Below are positions 11,369 through 23,645 of a stretch of DNA of 64,000 bases, piece after piece. Source of the stretch: Staphylotrichum longicolle (taxonomy: Eukaryota; Ascomycota; Sordariomycetes; Sordariales; Chaetomiaceae); assembly GCA_019096155.1 (NCBI GenBank), contig JAHCVI010000005.1, forward strand, positions 2,056,468 to 2,120,467, given 5' to 3'. Positions within the stretch are counted from its first letter, which is position 1; each line of letters opens with the position of its first letter. The translations under genes and the position numbers were made by a program. The notes under the pieces are model-generated. The model ran no database searches, was not told the origin of the DNA, and saw nothing but the letters and a program-made list of their open reading frames with translations.

Positions 11369-12357
11369 ATGCCCGCCCAAGATGACCCAAAAACCAAACT
11401 CCCCCTGGCCCCCGACGCCAACGAAATCTTCAACCGCATCGCCCTCGGCATGACCAAGCACCAGCGCCTCCTCTCCACCGTCTCCAAGCATCGCGCTGCT
11501 GCCGCCGCCGCAAAAACCACCACCCCCTCTCCCGCAACCACCACCACCACCACCAGCAACCAACCAAAAGGCTTCTCCTCCCTCATCAACCCCTCCCCCT
11601 CCCCAACCCCAACCCCAACGACACTTCCCACAAGCGCCGCCACCACCAGCAAGACGACAACGACCTCAACCCGGCCTACGCCCACCCCCCAACGCAGGGA
11701 TCGGCTACTCCCCTCGCCCTCCCCTTCCTCAAAATCATCAGCAGCATCCGCGTCGTCATCTCTCCAGCAGCAAGACAAAGACACGCTGATGCTGCGGAGG
11801 AAGGTGCTGGGCGGAACGCCGCCCGGCAGCTTGCCGAGCGGGAGATGATGAACAACAGGAAGAGGAGGGGGGGCGCGGGTGGTGGTGGTGGTGGTGCGGA
11901 GAGTGAGAGCGAGGAGGAGGTGGGGCGCGGGGCGCTTGTGAGGGGGAGGGTGAAGAGGGGGGAAAAGGACCGGGTAGGGAAAGGGAAGAGGAGGTGGTGG
12001 TGGTGGAGGAGGAGGAGGGAAAGGGGGAGAGGAGGAAGAGGGTGAAGGTCGGGGGGGAGGCGGGCGATGGTATTGCTGGGGCTGGACTGGATGGGAAAGG
12101 GGTGGAAGGTAAGAAGGATACGGGAGGTGTCAAAATAGAGGGAGATAGGGGAGAAGGTGGAGGATGGAGATGTTGTAATGGGGGAGGCGGGTGTTGAGGC
12201 GGAGGGGCAAATGGACGAGCAGGAGCAGACGGGGGCGGAGAAGGCGAAGAAGAGAAAGAACAAGAACAAGAACAAGAAGAAAAAGAAGAAGGGGCCAGAT
12301 GGGAAGGTCAATGCCGAGACGAATGGGGAGGCAGAGGTTGAAGTTGATGAGGATTGA
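11369..12357 (+). CDS. charged low-complexity conserved fungal protein, multiple frameshifts
   Basis: Tentatively a DUF3245-like fungal protein of unknown function. It opens MPAQDDPKTKLPLAPDANE, followed by IFNRIALGMTKHQRLLS. A second conserved-looking block, PNAGIGYSP near 11690, lies in a different frame. A third, DTLMLRRKVLG near 11800, is back in the first frame and continues as RNAARQLAEREMMNNRKR only after one base is added. The C-terminus is a Lys/Glu-rich tail (KKRKNKNKNKKKKKK, then EAEVEVDED and stop at 12357), likely disordered and possibly nuclear. At least four frame changes are needed (about 11600, 11710-11760, 11806, 11985, and again near 12100), nearly all interpretable as missing bases in C or G runs. 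An intron in 12090-12150 is possible. Identity is uncertain; that a gene lies here is fairly likely. Confidence 0.5.
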
Positions 12358-13526
12358 GCCTTGCTCTCCTGATGGAGCATACTCATCGACGGACACTCAA
12401 AGTGCCGAAGAGCAAGTCAAATTTTTACTCAACCCACCTGAACTTGCTTCTCACAACTCAGTCCCAACTGTGAAGCATATGATGGCAATATCGTTAGAAG
12501 CGAGCTACCCACCCCCTGTGACTAAAGCTCCGAAACCAACCCAGCCAAGCTCACATAATCTCGCGCCGAACTCACACATTCCTTTCCCAGACACAGGCGG
12601 CACGGCGTGGAAATCCGCAAACTCAAGGTGCCATTGCTACCCCAGCCTCAACTACAAGTACACTACAATTATCCAGACATCAAAGCCGGCCTGTCAGAAC
12701 CACCCCCCACTTCCAACAACAACAAGGCCAATAAAAACTCAAACAAAGCCAAAGACACAACACTTTTCCCACGACCAACCGACCAACCCACCCACTAACG
12801 CACCTGCCCGACCATGCAAAGACACCCTAACCATCACCGCCAAACGCACCCAAACCAGCCAGCCGGCCCCAACTCATCTTGTCCACCACCACTCCTCCCA
12901 GATAGACGAGAACGAGAATTATACACGCGACACAGCACCACTCGGACCAGCTTTCCCCTTGCCGGCTGCTTGATCCCATGGCCCGAACTAAAGACGGCCA
13001 ACCCATGCTCAATATCAGGCCGCCCTAAGCGATCTCTTGAAGTGCAAACAAATGACGAGAAAATGGGAAAAAAAGAAACCCCCGGGAAACCCGGACTAAA
13101 AACCACTTTGATGCCCGTCCAGTGTCAAAAAAAGCCAGAATGCCCTTCCGAAAGACAAGATAGAGGAAGAGATGGAACACAAAACAGAAAGAGAATGCAA
13201 CAGGAAGTGAAACGGGAGGAACAAGGCAGTGGCCCGAATTAGGTAGGTCGTAGGTGGTATTATATCGCCCTCGTGGGGTGGTAGGAGAGGGTTGGAGGGT
13301 GGTCAACATCAAGAGCAACAATGTTTGCTGTCGTCGTTGTTGTTTCGTGGTGTTTGTTCCGGCCGTTAAAAGTACAAATGCAACTGATGCCAAGGCGGGA
13401 TGGTGGTATAGGTTTGTAAGAGCGGGAAAGGGAGGTTTTGAAGCGGTACGAAAAAGGTCGAACGTTGCTGAAGCGCAGGCGTCGAGTCCGCAAAGATCCA
13501 GTAAGCTGCTACTCCGCCTCACCGCC
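12358..13526. other. intergenic region between convergent genes
   Basis: 3' flanks of two convergent genes. A/C-rich with no supported ORF. A GTAGGTCGTAGGTGG stretch lies near 13243. Confidence 0.5.
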
Positions 13527-15539
13527 TCACTGCAGCCTCTTGCGCTTCCGATCATCGTCACCCCTCGGATCTAGCCCGTCCTCGTCCGCCCGCTCCGCCG
13601 TGTCGGCCGGGTTCAGAATGTGCGCCATGCTGCCGCGCCTGGTCGGCGGCGCCGAGTGGTCCTTGACCATCAAGTTCCTGCCGCTGTCGCCACCGCGGTT
13701 CGCCGAGTTCCACGACCAGCTGCCAAACGCGTCAGCTGCGGGCGGCGGCCCGCCGTTAGACAGGTGCGGCAGCGGGGGCGTGGCCGGGCGCGAGTGCGGC
13801 TGCGACGCGCTCTGCAGCGAGTAGTGCGAGAACGAGTCGCGGATCCGCTGGTCGTCGCCGGGCGCGAGCCGGCTCGGCGATGAGGGCCACTGAGACGAGT
13901 TGGGGTTCGAGGCGAAGGGGGGCGGGTTCGGCTGCCAGCCATGGGCGCGGATGTCGGCAGAGGTGTGACGCCGGGCGAGGCTGCCGGGACCCAGGTCAAC
14001 GTTGGCCAAGGGATGTGGTCCGGGCGGCGGGGGCGGGGGTGGCTGAACGCGAATTGATGACGGCGACGACTGTGTGCTATTGCCGCCTATTGATCCATAT
14101 GGGCGGCGGGTGCTGATGGACAGGTTCGAGGGCACCGACGGGCGGTAATGATTGGGCAGCCGCGGTTGGGGAACCGCGAGATTGGGCCTGCGGGGGTCGT
14201 CTTGGGCATATTGCCGCGGCGACACGGGAGCGTTCTCCACGTTGGAGAAGTACGGGCGGGTGCTGGCGAAGACGGGTTCGTGGGGCTCCTCGAGGGTGCG
14301 GAACATGTCCATCTGCCGTTGGACCTCGGACTGCATGACCGAGACTAGAGTTGGAGAAGAGTATTAGGCTATACTGGTCCCGCCAAAAACCTGGGGAAGG
14401 ACCCAGCACTTACCGTCCCGGTGTATCGGGTGGTCGGGGCCGGGAGCCAGGGCCAGGACTGCGCGTGACAGATCCTGATTAAATTGCAGCAGGCGGGCCA
14501 CCGTGTCCATGATGGCCTGGTGCTTGACCTGCATGAACTGCGCGTTTTCCTCGTGGCGCTGCAGCCGCGCGCTCAGCTCATAAAGCGTGTGCTCGATGCT
14601 GCTGAGCCGTGGGTTGGACGAGTCCGGCATCGGCACCATGGGCTCTGCGGGCGTCCCCGGCTGCGAGGGCGGGGGCTTCTGGTTGTTGTACTCTCTGTGC
14701 ACCAGGGCATGGCGAGAAGCGCGTCGCCTGATCTCACGCAGCCCAATCATGTCTCCCCGCTTGAAGTTTCCGTTGCCGTGCTTGAACTCCCACATGGTCG
14801 AGTCGGGCGTCCCGTGGGCAAAGACGTCGCTTACTGTGAGGGGATGGTCAGCGTCTGGTCCCACGCAAGAAACCCTGCCAGTCGGTCCAATCTCGCCTCC
14901 ATACCTTTGTGAAACCCGTACATGTTGAGTTGCCGTACAAACGACGAGATGTTGGTGTGCTTGAAGTATTGCCTATCCGGGGCCAAGTCAGCGCTCGCCC
15001 GCTTGGCCACAGGCGGAGAGGGAGGGGGGAACCAACGCTAGCACTTTGGAGAATTCGTGCGAGGGCTGAATGACGAAGCTGTCCGAGTTGGCTGTCCATG
15101 AGATGAGATGTTGTATCTTGGGGTCTTCGAGCATGCTGTCTCAGGGCTTAGCAACTATAGTCGAGGCAGGTCGGGGGGAGGCAGCGTACCTCCATAGCTT
15201 GTGGATGAAGGCAGTCTGGACCTTGGGCTGGTGGGCAGCGGGAGCCGCCGCCGAGGGTGCCGGCATGCTGTTCTCCGGGGGCGGCTGTTCGTGCTGCGGG
15301 GTCGGTGGTTGCAGACGGTCGACGGTGCCTCCGTTGACCTTGACGTCGCGGTCGGGGCTCTTGGTGGCCGAGGCTGGGGCGGACGAACCCGTCGGGGTGG
15401 TGATGTCCATGGGCTCACCCGGCGACGGCGTAGACATTTGGATCGTGGGGGCAATGATGGGAATCGTCCTTACGCCCATTGATGAATGTGTCCCTTCGGC
15501 TGGGAAGTTCCTCGGCACACTTTCAGTCGCTGCGGCCAT
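13527..15539 (-). CDS. HSF-type transcription factor, SFL1/HSF2-like
   Basis: Nuclear DNA-binding regulator of 584 residues. Exons: 15190-15539, 15037-15135, 14905-14972, 14414-14833, 13527-14344 (1755 nt, in frame). Residues ~1-105 are a disordered Ser/Thr/Pro leader. Residues ~110-215 form the HSF winged-helix domain: FIHKLWSMLEDP, recognition helix NISSFVRQLNMYGFHK, and WEFKHGNGNFKRG. Next is a heptad-rich helix (IEHTLYELSARLQRHEEN to LLQFNQDLSRAVL), the likely oligomerisation region. The rest is Pro/Ser-rich, ending in HILNPADTAERADEDG and a basic RKRKRLQ tail. No response-regulator receiver domain follows, so it is not Skn7. In yeasts SFL1-type factors repress flocculation and filamentation genes; that role here is inference. 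Three introns interrupt the DNA-binding domain, each 54-71 bp. Confidence 0.9.
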
Positions 15540-18500
15540 CTGCCCTGGAGATCGGAGCGAACGTGGTCAGCGATGCGAACTTCGCAAGAAAACATGAAAA
15601 AGCCAAAGACTGCGCTGCAGGAGTGGGACCCGCAGGGACCGGGGCATCGCATGCACCGAGATGCTGTTCTCTCGATCTCGGCGCCGGCAGTAGCTTGCAG
15701 AGATCGCAAGAGGACCAGTGAGAAGCAGCAAAACAACCACCGGCACCTCGCAACCACCCTCATCGTCAACAACAACAACAACAACCGCTTGGCCAGGCGT
15801 ACCTCATCGCTCCAGAGTCACAACAACAGATCGATCGTTTGCGCGCCGGCAAGCCGCGTTCAGCTCCCACGTCGGCGGCTTTTCTTTCTTGGCGCCTTCG
15901 TTCTCGGTTCCTTCCGGTGCCTCGTTGCAGGGCACCCAGTATCCACCGGTGCGTTGGAGTCGGGAGGAGCGGCTGTCGAGTGCGGCGCTGACAAGGTCTC
16001 GGACAACGGCGTTCGCGGGGAGGGACGGTGGTCAGCAGTGGTTGTCTATCGGCACCCGGCAGTCGGCAGGACGGTGTGCGCGTGTGTCTCAAAGCGTTCA
16101 ATCTGGCCGATCCGGGAACGGCACCGAGGGGACCGAGGGGAAGAGGAAGATTGTTCGAATTGCTGGCCGAGGGTGTGGAGCGCAGATGTTCCCTCCAGGG
16201 TTTTGATTCTCTGCTCTCGGTGGCGCAAGGACTCGGGCTTTGAGCAATGGGGACCGATGGAGCTGCTTGAACTTGGCTGATTGGCAGAGCTGCACTAGGG
16301 ACGATCCGGGGCTGCTGGGCCAGGGGTCGCAGGCGTGTTGCTGCCAGTGCTGCCCGTTCGGGGGTGTGGATTTGTGGAGGCACAAGGATATTCGACGAGA
16401 TGCAGCGCGAGTGCAGGACGTTGCAGGAAGCATGTACGCGATGCTGGATTTGCAAAAGTCAAGGCGGGCGTACACAGTGGTTATGAGTGCCTGTGCGTTC
16501 CCGGTATGTGCAAAGAGCTGCCGTGAGCGAATGCAGAGCATCGATGGTTGATGAGGGGTTCCCTGAGAGGATGCAAAAAGTTATGGCCCCTGGACGGGTA
16601 GCAGTGGGCCGTTATTGCATTGCAGCCGCCCAGGAACGTCCGTGCAGACCCTTGTCCCCTGGGTCAATACTGGGTCAGGGGGGAAGACTTCCAGATCGTG
16701 CACGGACAGGCACGTCGCTTGGCTTTTGGAACCATGGATGCTCGCGGCCCAGGCGTCCAGTGTCCCAAGATCTGACAGTCTTCCAGAAGCCGGTAGTACC
16801 GTACTCATCCCACCACACCACACTTGCCGCCGTGTTCAATTCGGTGACTGCGCCAAAATCCCCGAAGAAGGGGGCTAAGGTGGCAGAGGGGTTGCAACGG
16901 ACCGGGCACTTCCATGGGGTGGAAAGCAGAAGGAAGCAGTCGGAAGCAGGGCAAGGAGGTGGATGAAGGACAAGGACATGCCAAATCGGGACGGTCCATG
17001 TCCTTCCCATGTCCTTCCCGTTTCGCGGCGCCACATCCAGGCGACGCTGAGATGGACTGTCCCCCGGGCCTCTGCACAACCAATCGAGATTGGGATAACT
17101 ATCCTTGGGGGTGGAGCAATTGAGAACTGCGCCAACCAAGATGGGCAAGGAAATGCGCAGATGAAGCCTCGCCAGGCAACGCGGCGCTCACCGGGTACAA
17201 CGCCAGGACCGAGCACCGAAGCAGCCTCCTGGCTGGCACCTTGTACAGTGAGTGGCCTGGGCGGGCAGCAGGACTGGACCTTGGGCGCCCGCACGGGGAT
17301 GGGTTCTCTGAATTGGAAACGGGAGGATGAGCTGAATCGAGCAAGTCTGGCTTTCCCAGGGGTGAACAACGATGTGATGGGATCACCCATAATCAATGGT
17401 GGTTTTGTCGCACCTTGCCACACACGGAGTGCCAGAATTTGAAACGGCAGGCCGAAGCAAGAAAAGCTCTAGAACCTCGTTTGGAAGCCCCCCTTCCGGG
17501 TTGCTCTGTTCGGAGACCCCACCACTCATCACGCATCTCGTAACGCCTTATAAATGCACCGCAACAGGGTCGCGGAGACCTGCCGTTGCGGACAGAAGAA
17601 TGGACATGCCAAAAGTGCCGAAATCTTCCAAATCGAGCAGTTGGCGATGTTAGAGGCTGTTTGCGCCAGCTTGTCACTTGTCGCTCAACCGTGATACCTC
17701 AGTTTGCAGGGCCTTCCTGGCACGGCAGAGTGCTGTCAAAGATGCAACCGCGGGTGCCTGCCGCTTCCAACTTTGCATCTCAGCTGCTGGGGTTCGGACA
17801 GTAAGATGGCGATAAAATTTGACCCAGGACGTTCCATTGCAGGGCTCGTGTCATCCCACCGGCAGATTCACGATCCCGGGAGTTCCAGGTTCCAAGTTCA
17901 GATCCAGGTGCCCTAGATGCCCTGCGGACATGATGGAAGCTGGAAGCTTAGCGAAGCCCTGATACAGGCCTGAATCTCCCCACCGTGCTCCTGCCGTGCA
18001 GCAGCCCCGGAGCCCATCGAGATCGTGCTGGGCGCTGACCAGCCAGGCGGCGCCTGCCGCATGGAGGTCACGGCCGAGCACGGCAAACGCACCAACCCTC
18101 TGCCAAACCTTGAATTTCATTCTCAACAAGTTCCCCTTCCATCGACCTGCATCCACCTGCATCGTCTGTGCCATCGCCATCCCCTCTGCTTCCAGACGCT
18201 CCATACACAATAAGCGCTCCAACTCAAGTGAACTGGCAACCCACACCAAACTCTTGGAATCGAATTATCAGCTGGGACCAACGGCCGCAGTGAGGTAAAC
18301 TGCATCTTGCGCGGCGCTGCAGCAAACTGCATTTCAGGAACAGCCGTGCTGCAAATCCCTATTGGATGTCTCGCTACCTGGCTCGTATTTGTTGGTCCAA
18401 AGTTGGGACGGCACGGAAGAGCTGAGGTTGAGGTTTGGAACCCCCCCTTGTGTTGTTGCCGCTTGGATGCACCATCTGTTGTTCAGCTTCCCTGGCCGTT

Positions 18501-20505
18501 GGCCATGCTGAACCATGTCGTCATCCTTCAAATTGCCCGAAGGAACCTCACTCACTTCAGCTGCATCCATCTCAAGACACACCCTGCATCCTGCGAGACG
18601 TTTGGAGCTGTCATTCGACGCCGCTCTCCCGCCGTCGGCCCGCCCCCTGGCCAAGATTCATCTTTTGCGCCTCTTGTGGTACCGATGTCCCAAGCAGCGG
18701 CCGCGGACCTTTTACAAGCCACAGTCGAGACGGAATCCAAGCCCGCTCACGACCACCATCTGATAACCAAGGAGCTTCCACCACACACCTGCAGAGGCTC
18801 GTGTTTCACCCCTGATCATCCTGACCATTGGGAGGAGGCCCCAAACGCATGATCATCTTCTTTTCACTTCCATGTGGCAGCCTCCTTCTCCCTGTCCTAT
18901 CCCGGGCTAGTCCATCCACACCATTCACCTAGGAGATCTTGTTCCCAGATGCATCAGATTCAGGACATCTTGTCAACCGGGGTAATGATCGGTTCAGAAA
19001 CTGCATGTACGGAATACAGGTACATATTTATGGGCCGGTGTCTGCGGCAGCCACCTCGGACAATGTTCTTTTTCTCCTCACAACGGTCTGGATCTGATCC
19101 CTTCCGGCGCTGAGGACTCCCTTTTTCGGACCCATCTGTTCTGAGCCCTCCGCCCAAATCCCGTATCCCCTCTCAAACGGCTGCAAGCAGCCAGCGCCCG
19201 GTTGTCTCATAACCAACTCATGCAGCATTAAACTTCATTTCTGGTCACTTCTCTTCCGACACTCGAGTATTGGTTCCTACCCCCACCGCTTCCCCACCAA
19301 TGTTGAGATACATTGGATGTCAACATGGCGGTGGTACATACAGCGGAGTAGTTGCCATCTTCTCCGGTTTGGAGGATTACCTATCCCCCCATTGGACGCC
19401 CCTTCGGCCGATCCGGGGACATTTCCCTTTCAAGACATGCCAAACCGGTCGTGGAAAGGGATGAGAATCTCGAATCCGTCTGCTCGTGCGACCTGAGCTA
19501 GGCATTAACAGCCAAATTCTATGAGCCGTCAAAGGGTTCTTTTGTTGAGGGCGGAACGGCACCGCTTGACTGCCTGCAGAGGCTGGTGGCGTGTGGCTAA
19601 TCTTGATTTACCTTGATACGTTGGGTGTCGGGCCTGCTGAGATTGTGCCTCTTCCTGGTTACCCGATGTCAAGGCCTTTGCAGTGCTGGACGCTTTGTTG
19701 AGACACAAACTGGAACTCTTCGCGAAAGGAGCGTTGTGCCATGCAATGAAGTAAGCCTCTGATCTAGCACGGCTGCTAAACAGTAAACCAAGCCCTTGTT
19801 GTGTGTCATGGCCGCCTTGCTCAACAAGGAACTGACGAAACTTTCACTTAACTCTCGACCTTACAAATCCTGATATCCTAACCCGGACAGCCTCTCCAGG
19901 TTTCTGCGTTTGGACGGGGACATTCTCTCAGGTGCAACTGTGCTGTCTGCCTCGCCGTGATCAGCGGCGCATAACAACCCAGACCCAGCACGGAAACAGC
20001 ATGACAATCCGAACGCTACAAAACACCAACCGAGCCCGTGCTTCGTTTCGACGATCTACGTTGTCCCTCTCCACCTCCTCTAGAAGCCCGCCAAGTCAGC
20101 CATTGTACATGTACATACCCATGTCCCTTACTAGCAAGGGGAAACCAAACCGGGTGCAGTTGTCGAAAACAGAAGCATATGCGTTCATGCCATCCCACGA
20201 GCAACTGCCGGTTGGAAAGCAGTGGGACCGGTGTCCATCATCAATGCCATTATGTTCCCGTCGCTCCCGGCTCCAAACGAAACGCAGGACGTCTTGCATG
20301 TGTAACCATCATGGGACCCACCGCCCTGTCCAAAAACTAAAAACAGGAACTGGATGAACCAAACGTGATTCAAACTCGACCCCAAAGCATGCATCCTGGG
20401 AAACCGGGTTGGTCGTTGGCCCTCTTTACCAACAACACCAGCATCATGACAGCCATGCCCACCATGCTCCAGCCATACCACACAACCCCCCACAACTCAG
20501 CCACC
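15540..20505. other. 5-kb gene-less region
   Basis: No protein-coding gene, RNA gene or transposon can be supported on either strand. The ~500 bp next to 15539 are probably the promoter and leader of the HSF gene (CAACAACAACAACAAC near 15770). Many 60-180-codon open frames occur, but none has a recognisable motif, consistent codon pattern or plausible splice chain. Composition is close to the rest of the intergenic DNA, so it does not look like an AT-rich RIP-mutated repeat or a centromere. It could carry non-coding transcripts or remote regulatory sequence. Confidence 0.45.
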
Positions 20506-23183
20506 CTAGTCGAACTCATCCCCCTCCTCCCCATCTTCCCCATCCCCCACCACCCCCTCCCCAACTCCCGAATCTTCTCCCCCAGCAAGCCCCGCCCATA
20601 CCGCTCCGCGATCTTGCCCGCGGCCTCGACCATGCGCCCGCTCCGGTCGCGCATCAGCTGGACGACCTCGAGCGCGCGCATGCCCCGCTCCTCGCCGCCC
20701 TCGCGGCACTCGACGGCCAGCATCTGCAGCAGCGCCTTGTCGACGTCCAGCTCGGTGCGCGCGAGCAGCGCGCGCTGCGACGCCGTCGAGCGGGTCGCGG
20801 CGAGGAGGTCGGCGAGCTGCGACGCGTGCAGGGACTTGAGGAGGTAGGTCTGCGTGAGGGCGAGGGTTTCGGATTGCTGGTCTTGGGGTTGTGGTTCTTC
20901 GGAGTCGGAGTCAGAGTCGGGGGAGGAGAGCATCTCCTCGTCTGAGTCGGCTCCGCCAATTTGGTGCTTTGGTTTGGATTTCTTTTTTTGGGAAGAGGAC
21001 TTGGCGGGCGCCGAGGTGAGGGGGATGGAAAAGTCGAATTCGGAAAGGAGCGGGCGCGGAAAGTAGGGGTGCGTGTCGCCGCCCTTGAGGATGATGCAGT
21101 GGAACTTGTTGTCCGCGACGGCGATGGGGTAGTAGGACTCGTGCTTGCGGCCCGAGGCGAGGCGCGGGAGGAGCTTGGTGTCGAGGAGCGGGATCCACGA
21201 GGCACGGGATGGCTGCCGCCAGTGCAGGAGGGTGAGGAGCGTGCCGGTTGAGTCGTAGATGCAAGGGTCCTAAGAAGGGTGTTAGTGAGCTTTGGCGGGG
21301 AAAGGAGATAAGGGGGGGCGTACGCCATTGTCTGAAAAGAAGACGCTCTTGACTGTGGCGCCTTCTGGCAGGGCCACGGTGTCTTCATTCTGGCAGATCT
21401 CGTCCCGCTTGATGTTCTCGATGGTGTACAGGAGCCGACACATGCCGTCGGCGCCGACGGGGCCGTTGCCCATGGTGAGGACGTAGTCCCTCCAGCTCGC
21501 ACAGGTAACGATGGGAGTGCTCTTGGGCCTGTACACGCGGTAGGGAATTCCGAACAGCGTGTATATCCTGACATAGTTCCCGGTTGTTGTGACGGTAATG
21601 AAGGCATCGCTGAGCGACATGGCCAGGACTGCTTCACCCCTGGGTAGCTCGATGCGCCAGTCGCTCCGCTGAGTCCATGTCTCGTGAGGACGGTAGAATA
21701 TGACAGCGGGGGCGTCGTCCTTGGGTGGACACGAGAAGAGGGCGCCCTTGTCGTTCAAACACGCCTTATCGTAGAGAAAGGTGTCTGTGAAGTGAAAATC
21801 TCTATGGAACTCATGGTCGTAGAACTCTACTGTAACGGTGTTGTGAGAGTCTTGATCCACTGTCCACACAAATCCAATCAGATTCAAGCACAAGTACTTG
21901 CGGTTGCCCCGCCAGGGGGTCGAGCCGGGCTGGAAGGACGGGTGAAGTTGTGGCTGAACAAAGTTGCCCCGCTTGTTGGGCCGCTGCCCGAAGAGGTTGT
22001 CGTCGTCAGCTGAGCGTTTCCGGGCAGCATTGAGGGTGTAGCCGGCCCCGTCATCGTCGACAACAAAGCCATCGTCCTCGTCCCCAAAGTTGTCATCGTC
22101 GAGTAGATCATCGAGGCTATCCAGGGAACCTCTCCGTGCTGGACGGGTGGGAAGGTTGGCTCCGTTCGGCTCCGGTCTCCGGCCGTTGGCGGCCATCTCC
22201 GCCAGAGGATCATGTATGAACGGAGCAGGCTGCTTGGGAAGCCTCAACGCGGAGACAAACTGTTCAGGGACAAACTCGGGACTGATGAAAACCTCGCCGT
22301 CCGAGGTGGTGAACGAGGCCAGATTCTTGGTCGGGTGCCAAGCAATGTCCATGACATTCGGATACTCGTATCTCGCAACGACGGTCTGATCCTTGGCCAG
22401 CCAGATGAGCAGCTTCTTGTCCTTGCCTGCAGATGCGAGGAGAGCGCCGTTGGGAGACCAGGCAAGAGCCGTGATGTCTCCGTCGTGTCCGTTCGAGAAA
22501 ACGCGCTGCTTTTCCCAGTCATTCTTGGAAACGACCTGAATATCCCTCGTCGGCGTCGGCACGGCAAACGCACGGCCATCAGGATGCCATGCAACCTTAC
22601 ACGACGCCTCGGACTCGCTGTCCATCCGCCCAATGACGCCGTCGACTTTGCGAATAAGCTCTGGGTGCTCAGCCGTCAGGGAGTAGACGTAGATGACTCC
22701 ATCGGTACAAGACAGGGCGAGCATGCTGCCCTTGGTGTCGTACGCGAGATGCTTGGTGGGCTTGCCGTGCTCCTTCAGGGTGAGGAGTTTTTGGTTGTCG
22801 GCAACGTTGACAATCTTGACGGTCAGCTCGTCAGTGGCCACAGCGCACCAGTTGTTGTCGGGCGAAAGGGCAACGTCGCGGACGGGCAAGGGAGTCCGAA
22901 TCAAGAACCTGTCGAACATGTTCTCCTTGAGCGAGTAGTAGCTGACGGTGCCATCCTCTGCGGCGGTGACGAAGAAGTCGTTGCTCGTGGCGAGGGCCAG
23001 GTTCTGTTCCTGGCAGTCGTCGACGTTTGTGGGCTCGCCGTCAAAGTCGGTCTTGTAGAGGCGGATGGTGTTGTTGGAGCCGGCCGTGATCAGCTTTGTG
23101 CCGTCGGGCGTGTATGCGCAGCGCGTGGTGCCCGGTGTGTGCGCTGGCCGTGGCCGGGGCCGCGAGGCGATGAAGGACGCCAT
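20506..23183 (-). CDS. mcl1: Mcl1/Ctf4/SepB replisome protein, C-terminal frameshift
   Basis: Ctf4-family hub linking the CMG helicase to DNA polymerase alpha, needed for sister-chromatid cohesion. Exons: 21324-23183 and 20506-21269, with a 54-bp intron. The N-terminal third is a WD40 propeller (TRCAYTPDGTKLITAGSNNT, VAWHPDGRAFAVP, DITALAWSPNGALLASAG). An acidic linker with LDDLLDDDNFGDEDD precedes the SepB middle domain (KYLCLNLIGFVWTVDQDSHN, HETWTQRSDWRIELPRGEAV, DPCIYDSTGTLLTLLHWRQP). The C-terminus is helical with a DSDSDSEEP acidic stretch. One G is missing in the run at about 20559-20562. With it the protein ends in an acidic DGEDGEEGDEFD and is 874 residues (2625 nt), typical for the family. 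Without it the frame reads on to 20370 through a Trp/Met/Val-rich tail that is unlike the family. Confidence 0.92.
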
Positions 23184-23645
23184 GCTGTCAATTGGAGGGT
23201 TGGATGTGGTGTTCGGTCATGCAGGATTTTGGTGCTGTCAATATCAGGGCGTCGATGATTCCTTTTTGGCGTTGTCGCTATTGCTGGTCCTCATGAGCAC
23301 CGGGGTTGTTGCGGGGGTCGAGAACTGGTGTTTCCTGGCACAAAAGGAGACGCGTCGACCCGCGACGACCCGCGTTTCCATTTACTCTTCGCGTTTTGGT
23401 GCCCCACGGTTCGTCCCATCCCACAGCCGGCCTGTTGTAAGTGGCCCGCCAGCTGCCACCGTGTGGCAACTTCCATCCCCTTCCATCCACGTTAGGCGCT
23501 GATAAACACCCATCAACAAACATCGAGGCAACAGAATAAAATCTCAAATCACATTAGGCAGCAGATATTCTGAGGGGTATAAGAGGTTCAAAAATACACC
23601 TGAATCTACCCTCTTTTTTTTATTTGTGCAGCAAGTTTTGCAACA
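23184..23645. promoter_or_regulatory. 462-bp bidirectional promoter
   Basis: Separates divergent starts of the mcl1-like gene (-) and the WD40 gene (+). The right part has a pyrimidine-rich stretch (CTCTTTTTTTTATTTG at 23610-23625) just before the WD40 start, common at fungal transcription starts. Shared regulation of the two genes is possible but not shown. Confidence 0.55.

Noticed and set aside
15486..16280. 264-codon plus-strand ORF
   Set aside because: Runs across the HSF promoter; Arg/Ser/Thr-rich composition with no motif.
18307..18852. 181-codon plus-strand ORF in the 5-kb gap
   Set aside because: No domain, no splice extension, no clear start context.
22212..23258. 348-codon plus-strand ORF
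   Set aside because: Antisense shadow of the Mcl1/Ctf4 WD40 region.
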